Assembly: GCA_029204225.1 (NCBI GenBank)
Contig: CM055102.1
Span: 39,135,014 to 39,199,013, forward strand
Origin: Diphasiastrum complanatum
Lineage: Eukaryota > Streptophyta > Lycopodiopsida > Lycopodiales > Lycopodiaceae
Length of the DNA: 64,000 nucleotides
Reading direction: 5' to 3'
Part shown: positions 23,189 through 35,236 of the stretch, in pieces
Layout: each line of letters begins with the position of its first letter
Position numbering within the stretch: position 1 is the stretch's first letter
Notes under the pieces: generated by a model
What the model was told of the DNA's origin: nothing
The model's input: only the letters and a program-made list of their open reading frames with translations
Database searches by the model: none
Made by a program: the position numbers and the translations under genes

Positions 23189-24307
23189 TCAAAATGGGCG
23201 TTCTCTCAATCCCACATAGGCTGTGGGCAATAGTCGCCCTGGTGGGCCTACATCATGTTCTTCAACAGTAGTATCAGCAACCAGGGCATCAGCAACAATG
23301 GTATCAACATAGTTGTCGGCATTAGTCACCTCTTCAACAAAGGAGGTGTTCTCCTCCGGAGTATCATCTTCATTATTCAAAACACCTTCAAAAAAGTTGA
23401 CCGGCACATCTTTTTCTGGTAGCGTAGGCATCTGATCAGGTTCACTGGCAACAATGCTCACATCAGAATACTGGGTCGATCTTAACTTCCTTCTCTTCAG
23501 CAATATGTAACACTTCTCTACACTTATGTCTATACATGATCTTGACTGCGAGCGAAGCTTCCTTTTAGCCATCAGCTTCATTCTAGACTTTCTTTATCTT
23601 TGTACTTTAGTAGCTATCTCCTCTGTCTGACTAGCATCAAGGACAGCTTCGGGTGGCTCTTTGAACAGTGTCCCTCCAAAAACCGATATCGGCCTCTGTT
23701 GAGTGACAAGCTCTTACTTGCTGGTTTTTCCTTATAAAACCCAAGATTTATGACATAAAAAATCCAGAGAAAGCGGTTGACGTCTCGTTTGTTCCAGTCA
23801 ATAGTCCATTCTGCCCAATTGAGCACGGCTCCATTGTAAGCTCTTAGAACTGCCTGGACCAAAGTGCCACTTAAGAACTTGGGATGAACATGCCATGTCA
23901 AGACCTAAGCCACCCAGATGAGGAATTCCATCAAATCTTCACACTTCTCCAAGGAAAAACCCGACTTTGGGGTGGGTTTTTCGCCTCCAAAATAATCTTT
24001 CAATGCTTGAGCCTCCTTAGCATCATCTAGGCGCTTCTTGACCAATTCACCACACATGGGCAACTTTAAGCTCGATGTCGCCCGCCATCTCGCATGTCAG
24101 CATATGCATCCTCCCATCAGATGTCTTAATTGTCCAGGAACTTTGATTGCAATCCCTGGCCAACGACTGCACCATTTGTGGAATCACAGCCGGCCAAGAT
24201 TGCACTACAAAAGCTAAAAGACCAGCAGACTTTAATCTATTCCAGCCTTTTTCCGTAACATAGTTAGAGATCCTACTAGGATCGTGCTTCACCAATGAAG
24301 AATCCAT
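23189..24307 (-). pseudogene. Broken retroelement-like frames, family unknown
   Basis: Three minus-strand frames follow each other: 24307-24047 (MDSSLVKHDPSRISNYVTEK..., which begins at a true ATG), 23901-23614 and 23581-23189 (acidic, Glu/Asp-rich). Stops separate them, as in one decayed long frame. A segment near 23,670-23,765 recurs at 47,380-47,485 with the same stop pattern, so it belongs to a dispersed element. It may be the Gag-like region of an LTR element, but no zinc knuckle or capsid motif is seen, so the function stays open. Confidence 0.4.
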
Positions 24308-24309
24308 CT

Positions 24310-25140
24310 CAATTCGACTTCTCTCAAATGAGCAATGATCTTAGCAGATAGGCTTTCTAACAGTTGATAGCAAATCTTACGAAATTCAATCCCCACGATC
24401 ATCTGAATCCAACGGTATAATTTATAATTATGACAAAGATTACAACCGACGGAGTGATAACTAGCCTTTCCAGCTATAATTTCTTGATGCTTGTGTAGAA
24501 TCCCTCAAATGTGTGAGGAAATTGTTCCATTTGTTGGGATGGTACACATAGGGCACTCGACTAATAGGCGATCGATGTCCCTAGAACAACTCTACATAGA
24601 AACCCAAGAATTATTAGTCACTTCACTGGTAAGATACCAATAAATACATTACTATTAGGTAATTTCTTGATCTGAAAGGCAATTAGAGATGGGTAATTTT
24701 TCTTTCCAACAATGGCGACTCAACTGGGGAGGGTAGTGGCGACTCAACGACTCAACTGGGGAGGGTAGTCTCTGTCCGATGGATCCAAGATCTTAGGTTC
24801 ATTGTTGAATTGTTACACCATCATTGGGGTATGGAGTCAATAAGAAAGTTGACCTTGATGTGATACTCATACCATTCGGAATAAACTCTCTTCCAAGTAA
24901 CCAATTGAATGGCGGGACCGGTGTAAGCCTTTGATAGGTCTACACCACTTGAACCGCTTTCATGACAGCTCTGAAATTCAAACACTCGATTGTCAATAGC
25001 ATTTCTCAACCATTACACTCCAAAATGTGCATAGGATTTCAATGTCCTCCACATATCTCAGTCGTCTGCATAAAATTCAGCATCTTTTAGTACCGGCTCG
25101 CAATTATAGAACACATCATGGTCAAAAGCCTGATTGGCCA
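24310..25140. other. No gene seen
   Basis: Retroelement-type spacer. A short direct repeat lies near 24,712-24,768 (GGCGACTCAAC and CTCAACTGGGGAGGGTAGT occur twice). No coding region is supported. Confidence 0.35.
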
Positions 25141-25149
25141 ATCAGACAG

Positions 25150-25510
25150 CTTCGCTATTATGTTATTGTTGTATATGACAGATCTTTATAAAAACAAATT
25201 GTTTCATTAACTTGTGTATTTCTTTAACATAAACAACCAGTATTGGATTTCTGACAATTCATACACTGGTTGACAAATTACAAATTAACATAGAATCATC
25301 GAATACTAACATGTGAGTAATCTGTTGTTGGCATGCTATCCTCAACCCAGCTATCAGAGCCTTAGCTTATGCTGAGTTACAAGTGTCGTGTTAACCTAAA
25401 TAGACTCCCAATTGTGTCATCAACATGCCAATACCATCTTTTAGGACCACACCAATAGTTCCTTTAATTCTACTTCCACCATAAAATCACATATCAGTTT
25501 TTTTGGTACG
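25150..25510 (-). pseudogene. RNase H-like (RVT_3) domain, decayed
   Basis: The minus strand reads FYGGSRIKGTIGVVLKDG, then after a stop HDTCNSA, a stop, then AKALIAGLRIACQQQITHML and VFDDSML. This follows the RVT_3 RNase H pattern found in plant retroelements. The first Asp (DGGS) is replaced by Tyr, and the Glu region is hit by a stop. It is non-functional. Confidence 0.55.
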
Positions 25511-25614
25511 TTGAACCATCATATTTAATGGGTGTATCATCATGCATAATATGGTTTGATCTTATTGATGTTCACTGGTGTATTCATATAATGGCCTTCC
25601 ATATCACATAATAT

Positions 25615-26872
25615 CATTGTATTATAGGTCGCAGTGGAATAGAGGTTGTCACCCCCAATCAAAGAAAAACAATGATGAATAGTTAAAAACTGATGAATAA
25701 GGATCTTGGATTACTTAGAGACTAAGAATGCAAAGCAGTTCTGATTTGTTTAGATGTCAGAGTAGTTGTCATAGACAACCGTAGAGAATGCGAAAGAAAT
25801 AAGCATTTGGGACAACCATGCTATTCTTTGTTTCTTACAGAAAAAAATGTAAATCAATTAGGTGTCTATGACTGCCATACATTTCTTCATTAATAGGTTT
25901 TGATAATAGAGGAAAAAGAGTGAGAGACATTCAAACATTCAACAAGGATACAACCGTTATGAAAAATAGCACTTCTATATGTGTTGTAATAACAACTATC
26001 AGATCACAGAACAATCCCGCGAAGCGCATGATCCTATTTACAGAAGCTAATGAATGCTATCCTTCATAATACTCTATACTCTCTCTAAATGATCACTAAC
26101 TCAGAGGAGTCAGCTTCTAGAAGACGACTTTTAGTCGTTTGATCTCTGTGAATACATTGATCAATCATCTATCATCTCATTTTTTCAAAATGCTCAGATG
26201 TTTATACAGTTGTCAAAAGATATTTAGTTATTCTAATTACAGTTTAAAAGATCATTAATAGCCCTAGTACTTGATCCGTAGATCGGTTATTGGTGCATCA
26301 TGAAGATGTGAAGTTCGTACGCATCAGGAGCGCGAAAATGTGGCGTTGTTGCAACTGTAGCCTGACCATAGGAGCGTGAAGATGAAACCGCAATCGTTGA
26401 CTTGGCGATTTTCTTCGGTCAGCTGTTATTCATTCACTTTGCAGGTGACTGTAAGTTTTAACGTACAGTGTCTGGCGGTGCCTTCAGTTCGCTATCATAA
26501 TGGACCGTAGGCTGGAGTGTTGCGGTTCGTTGCGTTGACTCATTTCATTGGTCTTCGTATGTTGCGATGCATTGCGGTGAGTTATAGTCTTCATTTTGTT
26601 GACCGTGAGCAAGACTTTGCAGTGTCTTACAATTCATTCTTTCGAAAGTAACTGTAGAAAAGACTTTGCGGTTTACTTCAGATTCATAAGTGACTGTAGA
26701 CAAGTCATTGTGGTGTGGTTGCAGTTCGTTGTGGTGTCTTGTTTGTTGAAGTTTCCCGTGTATTTCTACAAACTGTCAAAAAGATAGTGTATTTCTATAG
26801 AATGCTTGAGAGAGTGATTTACTTAAGAGATGAAGGGGGTAGGATGAGTAGGAGTAAGATTAAACTGCAACA
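25615..26872 (-). mobile_element. 3' LTR of a minus-strand copia element
   Basis: Ends in TGCAACA next to a polypurine tract (26,873-26,886 on the minus strand). Its left and central parts match 30,545-32,490 closely, for example TAGAGGTTGTCACCCCCAAT against TAGAGGTCGTCACCCCCAAT. The left end is approximate. About 240 bp at the right end have no counterpart in the other copy. Confidence 0.65.
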
Positions 26873-26886
26873 CTCCCTCTCAAGCC
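26873..26886 (-). promoter_or_regulatory. Polypurine tract
   Basis: Reads GGCTTGAGAGGGAG on the minus strand immediately before an LTR starting TGTTGCAG. It primes plus-strand DNA synthesis in LTR retrotransposons. Confidence 0.7.
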
Positions 26887-26891
26887 TACTA

Positions 26892-27644
26892 CTACGAATC
26901 TGAATTTAAATTGAGAGTTAACAATCCTACCATAGTAGAATGCTTTTCTCTTGACAATGGTTTTGTCAAAATATCAACCAACATACTGTCTGTATGGCAG
27001 TAGCTTAGTAAAGCGTCCTTGTTCTGAACCTTCTCTCTAAGAAAATGAAACTGAACCTCTACGTATTTGGTTCTAGCACGAGTTCGTTGGTTCAGACATA
27101 GAGCTATACAGCTTTGATTGTCGCACTGAAGTATAGTAGGGCCGATTTGTGAAAATTGCAGATTCTGAAGCAATCTTCTAAGCCATATGATCTCCTTTAT
27201 TGTTGACGTAGGTGCAACGTATTCAGATTCCGTAGAGGACAACGAAATGAATTTTTGCTTTCTGTTGTTCAAAGAAATGGGTCCTCCTGCAAGGAAACAG
27301 ATATACCTAGATGTGGATTTTATGGTATCAACGTCTCCTGCCCAATTAGAATCTGTATAGTTAACAAGTGTGAGTGCAACATTTGTATATCCGTTATAGC
27401 GCAAAGCATAGTGCCTCGTCACTTGAATGTACCTCATTAATCGTTGCAAAGCCTTCCAATGTTGTAGGCCCTCACGGTTGGACATATATTGCGACATTGT
27501 GCTTACTGTATAAGCTAGATCTGGATGTGTGCAGATCATAGAGTACATTATCGATCCAATGATGAACTGATAAGGATGTCTGCTCAACTCCTTCTGAGTC
27601 TGCATCAGTTTTAGGGTGTTAGCAATTGTGCAAACACAGAGCAA
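26892..27644 (-). pseudogene. Copia RT end and RNase H, open for 250 codons
   Basis: One uninterrupted minus-strand frame carries the C-terminal part of copia RT and all of RNase H. Blocks in order: QFIIGSIMYSMICTHPDLAY, YTDSNWAGD (Asp), SLSSTESEY (Glu), LQCDNQSCIAL (Asp), FHFLREKV and VDILTKPL. The three acidic RNase H residues are kept. Upstream (right) the RT core is missing, replaced by unrelated sequence with a gypsy-type LTR, so the protein cannot be made whole. The frame ends next to the PPT and 3' LTR as expected. Confidence 0.85.
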
Positions 27645-27669
27645 ATATAAAAATAAAAATAAAACTCCG

Positions 27670-28423
27670 TGGCATGTGTTTTGTAAGCCCGCATATGAGT
27701 ATTTGCCAATAAACTTCTACTATGGCATGTGTTTTGTAAGTCCATGGGTAGAAGCTTAAAATAATAAAATTACTTAAACTTAGGATTAGAACTTAGACTT
27801 AAGAAACTTAAGCTTAGAAATATTTGTCTTAATTTTTCTTAAGTTTCCAAGTTAGGAACTTTTAAAGTTCTAAGTCCTAAGTTAGAAGTTCTGGAATGGC
27901 TAGTTTTAAACTAATCCCATAAGTTAGTGGATACTTACGGAAGACCCTCCTTGCTATAAAAGGAGAGGTACTTGTCATGTACACAACACTTTTGAGATTA
28001 TGCTAAATTGCTCTCTCTTGAGATTATCTTGCTATTTCAGTTGTGTTCCCTTTGGAAAGGTGCATAGCTTGAGGGAAGGTGCTCGGGCCCCCTCTTGCCT
28101 CCTTTTCATTGGTTTATTGTGGCATGCTTGATTTGTTAGTTGCTTAGTTAGCCGCAATTTATTATTTTCATCTCCCTTTTGGGTGTCAAAATAGGATCTA
28201 GTTTTTGTTAAGCTTGGCTAGTTGGGTAAGCCTTAGTCAAGTTAGTTTTTATTTATATTACGAGCATCGGTTGGGAAAGCCTTGGTGCTCTCATCCTTGT
28301 TTGTTTATTTTTCATTTGAAAGCTTTTGGTAGATTCCCAAAAAGTGGATGATCCTCTCTAACACTATACTACATCTGTGAGTAGATCTAGCCATCGTACT
28401 ACAAACTAGAAATACTTCCAACA
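27670..28423 (+). mobile_element. Gypsy-type LTR (approximate left end)
   Basis: Plus-strand segment ending CCAACA and followed directly by TTGGCGTCGTTGCGC, close to the TTGGCGCCGTTGCC-type primer site of many plant Ty3/gypsy elements. The left end may be at a TGGCATGTGTTTTGTAAG word at 27,671 or its repeat at 27,724. It is inserted into the copia element whose ends flank it. Confidence 0.5.
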
Positions 28424-28438
28424 TTGGCGTCGTTGCGC
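28424..28438 (+). promoter_or_regulatory. Gypsy-type primer-binding site
   Basis: TTGGCGTCGTTGCGC directly after the LTR end; it differs by two or three bases from the common plant gypsy primer site. Confidence 0.5.
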
Positions 28439-29980
28439 TATTTACGATTTTTTCTACCTAGCTTTTCTTTCCTTTCGTTTTTTTTCACTTCCGTGTTTGT
28501 GTATATGCTTGCTTGATTTTTTATCTTCACACTACAACACGAGTCTTCTCTCCAACGAGCTGCAGAGCAACCTATCAAGCCAGGGGGAACCAACAAAAGT
28601 GACAACTTGGGCATTTTCTTTGAAAAAAGTGATCCAAGTGGTATTTTTTCGATCAAACAGGTATATCAGAATTCGTCGGTCTGTCTGCATCCATAATAGA
28701 CACTGATCTTCCATTCTATCACCTCCACAAATTCTGACCCTGCTCAAATTCTCTGAAAACACCCTGATATACTGTCAAAATCCATTGTTTTTCAACCAAA
28801 TCTTGGTTTTAGAATTTTGCCGACTTCACTAAGGCAAAATCTATCAAAGATCAGTTCTCGAGCAACTCCGCGAATTCTATCTCTGAGATTTTGCCTATTG
28901 TCTGTCAGAAAATCACCTTTTTCACTATTTCCCTTGTTTGTCAATAAAACCTCAGTATCAGAAATCGCCAGTCATACCACGAAATCATTCACAGTGAGCA
29001 CGATTTCTCTGTACCCTCTGCAAATTCTATCCCTAAATTTCTTTCCAAAAAAACATCAAAAATCAGTATTTTGATAGAAAGCACCCCCTGTCACCTCCTA
29101 TCATACCACAATCACCTCCCCCTGCATTTTTTCACGCTCCAACATCTCCCCTCATTCCAGATTTTCTTCCATTCAATCCCATGCCATATCCCTACTATAC
29201 ACGCACACTCCCTGCCATTGGTACTTGGGAGCAATTACCCCTCATGGCCCAAAAAGCGGTTTGGTTGGTGAATGAGCTCCAATAAGATCTATTCGGCACC
29301 TTAGGGGGTCAATACACCATGAGACAATTTGACAATGGAGCTGTCGGAAAGAGGTGTGTTGTGAAGATAGGTCTAACTCGAAAAGAAACGAATGAAAATA
29401 ATTCGAGTGTCTAGAATTTTTTTTTTTTGTGCATGGCAGATTAAACTATCTTTCTCTTTCACAATACATGACTACGCCTATCAATTTCAAACAAAACAAT
29501 AGTGATAGAAATCACGTTTGATCTTATAGTAACTAACTTTGAAATCATCAGTACTACAGTGATTACGTAGCCAAACAATTAAGCATTGAATTATCAGACA
29601 AATAATTTGTCGCGAAGCGCTAGACAAATTAGTCGCAAAGAACTACAGAAACGCATACATTTTGAGACAAAGCTGAACACAATAAAAGATAGTATTGATT
29701 CAGTATGAAAATGAAACAGAAGTAAATGGGTACAATAAGTTGCGGATCAAAGCCGCGTACTCTATGCTATCTCTGAGCGGCTAAGATGAAAGTCTGAATT
29801 AAGCGCAATGTTGATAAGCAATAGCGCAATAGCAAAACAATTCTAAGAAGTGAGCTAGAATGCTCAAGAGTGTTCAAGCTCGCAGGCTTGAGAGAGAGAG
29901 AGCTAACTATTCAAAATGCTTCCTAATTAATCAAATTGTATGAATATGAACAACTATATAGATATATATATACTAAGAAA
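28439..29980. other. Internal remnant of the inserted element; no intact gene
   Basis: 28.44-29.40 kb should be the leader and start of gag of the gypsy-type insertion, but frames are short and unrecognised. 29.40-29.98 kb is AT-rich and carries GTCGCGAAGCGC-like words also found near 26,015 in the copia LTR, so it belongs to repeat sequence. Confidence 0.35.
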
Positions 29981-29988
29981 TTAGATTG

Positions 29989-30398
29989 TCATTGTGATTG
30001 CCAGTTGGCTGGTGATCCGCTGGCATCTATCCGGTTCCTTGATGATTGATTGCTGATAAGCGATGAAAATTGGCTGTAAACAGTCTGTCTGCATAAATAA
30101 ACCAAACTGTCACTTCTGCAGAAATGAACTAAAACAGCCACAGGCGACACTGTTGTCAAACTCCATGTATTTTTGCAGATTGTGTAAAAACACTTGTAAA
30201 TCTGCAGACTGCATAAAAACACATCCTTTGCTTCCCATGCTAGTAGCATTTCTGGTTCCGCCGGTCTGGCAATCGAACCAGTTACGTATCCCCATAGCTC
30301 CTTTCGATCAAGATCATCCTCATCTTGAATTTTCACATGTGGAAATCGTCTCCGCTGAACTTGTTGATCAAGCGGATCTCTAAGGTTGAACCTTCCAT
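29989..30398 (-). pseudogene. Copia gag start, frameshifted
   Basis: From ATG 30398-30396 the minus strand reads MEGSTLEIRLINKFSGDDFH, then a stop where copia Gag has a conserved Trp. It continues in another frame as ELWGYVTGSIARPAEPE and MLLAWEAKD, the typical copia Gag N-terminal block. A third stretch to 29989 is unrecognised. The PBS and LTR lie upstream, so this is the dead gag of the 25.6-32.5 kb element. Confidence 0.7.
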
Positions 30399-30503
30399 TA
30401 TGATCGATGAACAGAGATTGAAAACCGAATATAAGCTAGCTTTGAAAAATAAGAACGTATAAGGTTCTTTATCTTAAAACTCTATTAAATCCAAAACCTC
30501 GCT

Positions 30504-30516
30504 CTGATAACACTAT
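30504..30516 (-). promoter_or_regulatory. Degenerate primer-binding site
   Basis: Minus strand reads TAGTGTTATCAGAGC-like sequence after an LTR ending CAACA. This is a variant of the TGGTATCAGAGC primer site. Confidence 0.5.
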
Positions 30517-32490
30517 GTTGAGAATGATGACGAACTGACATGCACAAATGGTGGTATGATAGGCCACAACGGAATAGAGGTCGTCACCCCCAATCAAAGG
30601 AAAACAATGACGAAACAGTTAAACATTGATGAATAAGGATCTTGGATTACTTAGAGACTAAGAATGCAGAGCAGTTCTGATTGTTTAGATGTCAGAGTAG
30701 TTGTCGTGGACAATCATAGAGAATGCGGAAGAAATAGGCATCTGAGACAACTGTGTTATTCCCTGTTTCTGACAAAATGAAATGTAAATCAATTAGGTGT
30801 GAATGACTGCCATACATTTTTTCATTAATAGGTTGATAATAGAGGAGAAAGAGTGAGAGGCATTCAAACATTCAACAAGAATACAATTGTTATGAAAAAT
30901 AACGCTTCTATATGTGTTGTAATTATTGAAATTGTCACTTCCAACTTGGTTAAATGTAGTATGTTAATCTTGAGATCTAGGTTCATATTGAGATCTCACA
31001 TGTGTGGAGCATGTTCCCACGTGTGAAAGGATGTACATAACTTACTTTTATAAAGTTAGATTGATTTTAGATGGATCTACACAAGTGTAAAATTGACCTT
31101 TGAGTAGAATCTAGAAAAAAATTTGGTCAACTTTTTGTAAATAGATTGCACTTCCATGTGAATGGTAAATGCTCCCACATGTCAAGATGTTATTCACACA
31201 TGTGGATAAGATTGTAGATGATAAGATAGAGAGATTCCATTAGATCCTATTTTATAGAGAATATCCCTATTTTTGTGAAAACTAGTTTTTGGCTCCTAAC
31301 TAGTGTGATAAGTCAACTTTGGAAAATGAGCATATATGGCTCCTATTGGTGGATCTAAATGATGTGGCACTCCCCACACGTGTGAAGGCCTACTGGACCA
31401 GTACACAAGTCGTTCATGTACTTGATCTATGAGATCACCATTTCTAATGAGAAGTTGATGTGACATTGGCAATTTCTAGTTTTCCTTGTAATCTCCACAT
31501 TTGTCTTGAGTTTTTGTGATTGGAATGCTTTAATATGCAAATGTACGTCACTCTATGTTTACAATCCGTATTGGTATTTTCCTCCACACGTGTGAGGCCG
31601 CTCTTCATAGGTTTTAATCATTTGATCCATTGCTCTTGCTAAAATCATAGTGTAATGCATCTAGATCAAGATCTAACACATAGAACTTGATAGATCATTG
31701 GATTAAGCAATCAATAACTCTTAATGATTGTTTTGTACAGTCATAATTGTCCTTTTTATCTAAAAATTGACAGTAATAATAACTATCAGATCACAATACA
31801 CTCGCGTAATCCTACTTATAGAAGCTAATGAATGTTATCCTCTATACTCTATGATTACAGAAGCTAATGAATACTTTATACTCTCTCTAAATGATTATTA
31901 ACTCTGAGGAGTCAGCTACTAGAAGACTGTTTTTGGTTGTTTGATATCTGTGAATACATCGATCGATCATCTATCATCTCTTTTTCTCAAAACCCTCAAA
32001 TTTTTATATAGTTGTCAGAAGATCTTTAGTTATTCTAATTATAGTTCAAAAGATCATTAACAACCCTAGTATTTGATCCGTAGATCGGTTATTGGTGCAT
32101 TGTGAAGATGTGAAGAGGTACAACAAAAGGATCTCCTTCGCACCCATCAGGAGCGCGAAAATATGGCGTCGTTGCAACCGTAGGAGTATGAAGACGAAAC
32201 CGCATGTCAACTACAATCGTTGACTTGGCGGTTTCCTTTGGTCGGCTGTCGTTCATTCACTTCAAAGGTGACCATAAGTGGTAACTTACGGTGTCTGGCG
32301 GTGCCTTCGATTTCCTTCAATTTGCTATCGCACTGGACCGTAGGCTGGAGTGTTGCGGTTTGTTGCGTTGACTCATTCTGTTGGTCTTCGTATGTGAGTC
32401 CTTGCGGACTTGTTGTAGTGAGCTGTAGTCTTCGCTTTGTTGACCGTAAGCAAGACTTTGTGGTGTCTTGTGGTCCATTCTTCTAACATT
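30517..32490 (-). mobile_element. 5' LTR of the minus-strand copia element, interrupted
   Basis: Begins TGTTGAGAATGATGACG after the PBS. Matches the LTR at 25,615-26,872 up to about 32,488, apart from an 849-bp insertion plus a 5-bp duplication at 30,919-31,777. Without the insertion it is about 1.1 kb. The right end is cut or replaced near 32,490. Together with the partner LTR, PPT, PBS, gag and RNase H pieces it defines a single minus-strand element of about 6.9 kb. Confidence 0.65.
30924..31772 (+). mobile_element. Nested solo LTR (849 bp)
   Basis: Starts TATTGAAATTGTCAC, ends AAATTGACA and is flanked by GTAAT on both sides (30,919-30,923 and 31,773-31,777). The uninterrupted copy near 25,990 reads through the same site once. 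Its first 100 bases match the reverse complement of 1704-1804, so it is the same LTR family as at 986-1804. No internal region remains, so it is a solo LTR left by recombination. The TG start has become TA. Confidence 0.8.
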
Positions 32491-34140
32491 AGAGACTATA
32501 ACAACTCTTGCGCAAATCCATGCGATCCAAGAGTATTCTAAGCCAAAGATGAGTACGATTGTATGTATTGGGTTAGTTCAATAAATGTTTTGAGACTTGA
32601 CATGTAATACACAAGTAAAAAAAAGAATGAAATAAAGAGGAAGACTTCGTTTCAAAGAAGCTTGAATCAATGTCCGGCGTTTAAGTCGAGGTGGTGATAC
32701 GTTTTGCTAACTCACGACAAAGTTCATACCTAGATGGTGGTGGAAGCATACTCCTGTGAAGATGCCATGGTGTATTCGCTACTTTTGTTTTTCTTCATGC
32801 ATTACCACAACCAAACTTATTGATAAATTAATAAACTAGAAGTGACAATTGAAAAGTATGCCAAGAGTCTTTAATCACAGTTGGTATATTCTATTGTAGT
32901 GTGATGGGAAACAATGATATCTTCATTCGTTAAATAGGAGCAAGAAAGTATCATACCTGGGATTGGTATAAGCTTCGATACTATCGAACGATAAGAGTAA
33001 AAATTCTAGAACTGTATACTACAAAGACTAATAATAACCGGATTACAACCGTTTATAGCAAAAATGATAGCTTAGATCAATGCATGAATTGCTTGTACTT
33101 TTAACCAGAGGGTGGATATGGTCTATATTCACATATGTTATTATGTCAGTAGCACTGATAGGTATGAGCAGAAAGTAAGCATGGTTGTAGGCATCTAGTT
33201 AATACAAAGAGAACTTCATAGAAACCATGGAAAGTATGACTTCAATATGTTATTGGTATAGCTATCAAGCTATCCTTTGCAAAGCAATAAGTATGCTAAC
33301 ATTTACATTGGTTATTGGTGAGCATCGCTGGTATTCCAGCGCACTACCACAATGATGTTACTCATGAAGTAATCAAGCCTCAATCATATAATCTACGTGC
33401 AAACCGTGTAGATTGATAGCGTTGAAATCGATGTCTGTCAGCGCATTCCTATCACAAGCATTCAGATGTGATTTGCTACAATAAATGCCACCAACTTATC
33501 AACAATTATCGCTGGTAAGAAATCATTGATATTTGTTCAACTATCAAACAACGATGATCAGCGGCTTTTAATCATTATCACCAAAACTTCATAAAAAGAA
33601 AACCGTAGGAAGCGAAGCTCAAACAGCAGTAGCAAATTAAAAAGATGAAGAGAGCGCTAGTTGTCAACGTGTCCACATACACATATGAGAAACGGATCAT
33701 TTACATACCTCAAAGGGCACTCCAATGAAGCACCAGTATGCATTGAGGATGAGCGTTGTCCGTTCTACCAAAACACATTGCAAGATAAGAGCGCAAGTGG
33801 GGGAGGAAAAGAGGTAGGAAACACATCGAAGCGATGTTATTTATAGCAAAATTGTGCGACCACCTGAAGTTTCATAGAAGGGACTTTCATTGAAGAGGGC
33901 ATTTTAAAAAAAAAAAACATTTTACGCTTTAAAAAAGCTTAACATTATTTAGGGGTATGTCACCAACTTTAAACCATTTAAAGCAAGAGGGGGTATTATT
34001 AGATTAAATATTACCCATGAGAGAGAGCACATGCAATGATATGAAAGTTTCCATCAAGCATTTTTGTAGTGCTACTAAAAATTTCATAATTTCTTTAAGC
34101 ATGAGCTTCGATTACATATTACCATCATGTATTAAGTTTA
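32491..34140. other. No gene seen
   Basis: Spacer with only short frames. No LTR ends, motifs or domains recognised. A GAGAGAGAG stretch is near 34,020. Confidence 0.4.
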
Positions 34141-34149
34141 TGCTAGGTG

Positions 34150-34705
34150 GTCACTGGTAACATGGGGGGCTTGGCATTTTGCGAATAAATTTTTTGCGAG
34201 TTTCTTTCTTGTCATGAGTCAATAAAAAGATATGCTATGGTGGTGGGCTGCCAGTTTTTTCTTTTTCTGGCTGAATCACCTAGCACATCGACGTGCAAAA
34301 AAAACAAAATTAACACTTAGCACATCAGTGTGCTATATTTGAAGGTTTTAATTTTTTTTTTCTACCTATTTCACTTCGCATGTCGACGTGCTATGTTTGG
34401 AGACTGCAAAAAAAAAATTGTGAAACAATGTTTTCACTTAAAATTTGGATCTCAAATGTGTCGAACTACCTTTTCTATCTTATAATTTGAACTTTTCAAC
34501 CTATTAAACATGTAATGTATTTCACAAAATTACGATTTTATATCTTAAAAGTGGATATTTTTTATGACGATAATGGTTTGATACCTGAATTGCCACAAAG
34601 ATTACACATTTTGGTACTTGCATTATCACATAGACTTTACAAAAATGAAACTCGCAAAACTCGCGAATAATTTACTCACAGATTGTCAAAACCCGTAACA
34701 TGGAA
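34150..34705. mobile_element. Candidate MITE with imperfect terminal inverted repeats
   Basis: The left end (about 34,158-34,215: AACATGGGGGGCTTGG, then TTTTTTGCGAGTTTCTTTC) is similar to the reverse complement of the right end (about 34,640-34,705: TTTTGCGAGTTTCATTTTTG, AGGGTTCCATGTTACGGG). The inside is A/T-rich and carries three related palindrome-like words: GCACATCGACGTGC (34,283), GCACATCAGTGTGC (34,319) and CGCATGTCGACGTGC (34,377). No coding region. No clear target duplication was found. Confidence 0.4.
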
Positions 34706-35231
34706 CCCTCCAAAAATGAATCATAGTGAAAGTATAGTTTGATTAAGGCTAATACCCTGCGTGAGTACTGCAACAAGATCTGCCCTGCTGCTGCATTTAT
34801 TTGGTACTATCACAAAAATGGAAGAAAGTAAAAAATCAATGAGGTTCAATTTGTACATTTTGGTGCACATATCTATGATTAAGTTTAGCTCCCTCTTTTT
34901 AAAACTAAAATCACTTGGGGACTCATCTCGTCTGTTTGTGATGAGAAACATTTTAGTTTGTCCACTCTTAAGGAAGATATTTTCTCATCTTAGTTGGTTC
35001 ACTCTTAAGGAAGATATTTTAAGCTTATCGGTGCGTCTCAACAAATTACACACAATTATTCAAAATGCCTGAGGTCTCTCTCTGAAATAACAAAGGCTTC
35101 TTGCAATTCTCTTATCCCTTTACCTTCTCAACTCTCTCCATGGGTTTATTGCTCATCGTTGTAAATAATCTTTATGCATAACAAATTTGTTCCAAAAAAA
35201 GTACATAACTTTTGATTTTTCTTTGAAGTTA
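34706..35231. other. No gene seen
   Basis: Short flank of the copia element. The open frame at 34,761-35,072 has no recognisable motif. Confidence 0.4.
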
Positions 35232-35236
35232 GAGCA

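Noticed and set aside
28817-29271. Ser/Leu/Pro-rich plus-strand frames as a gene
   Set aside because: They lie in the leader of a gypsy-type insertion and show no known Gag motif.
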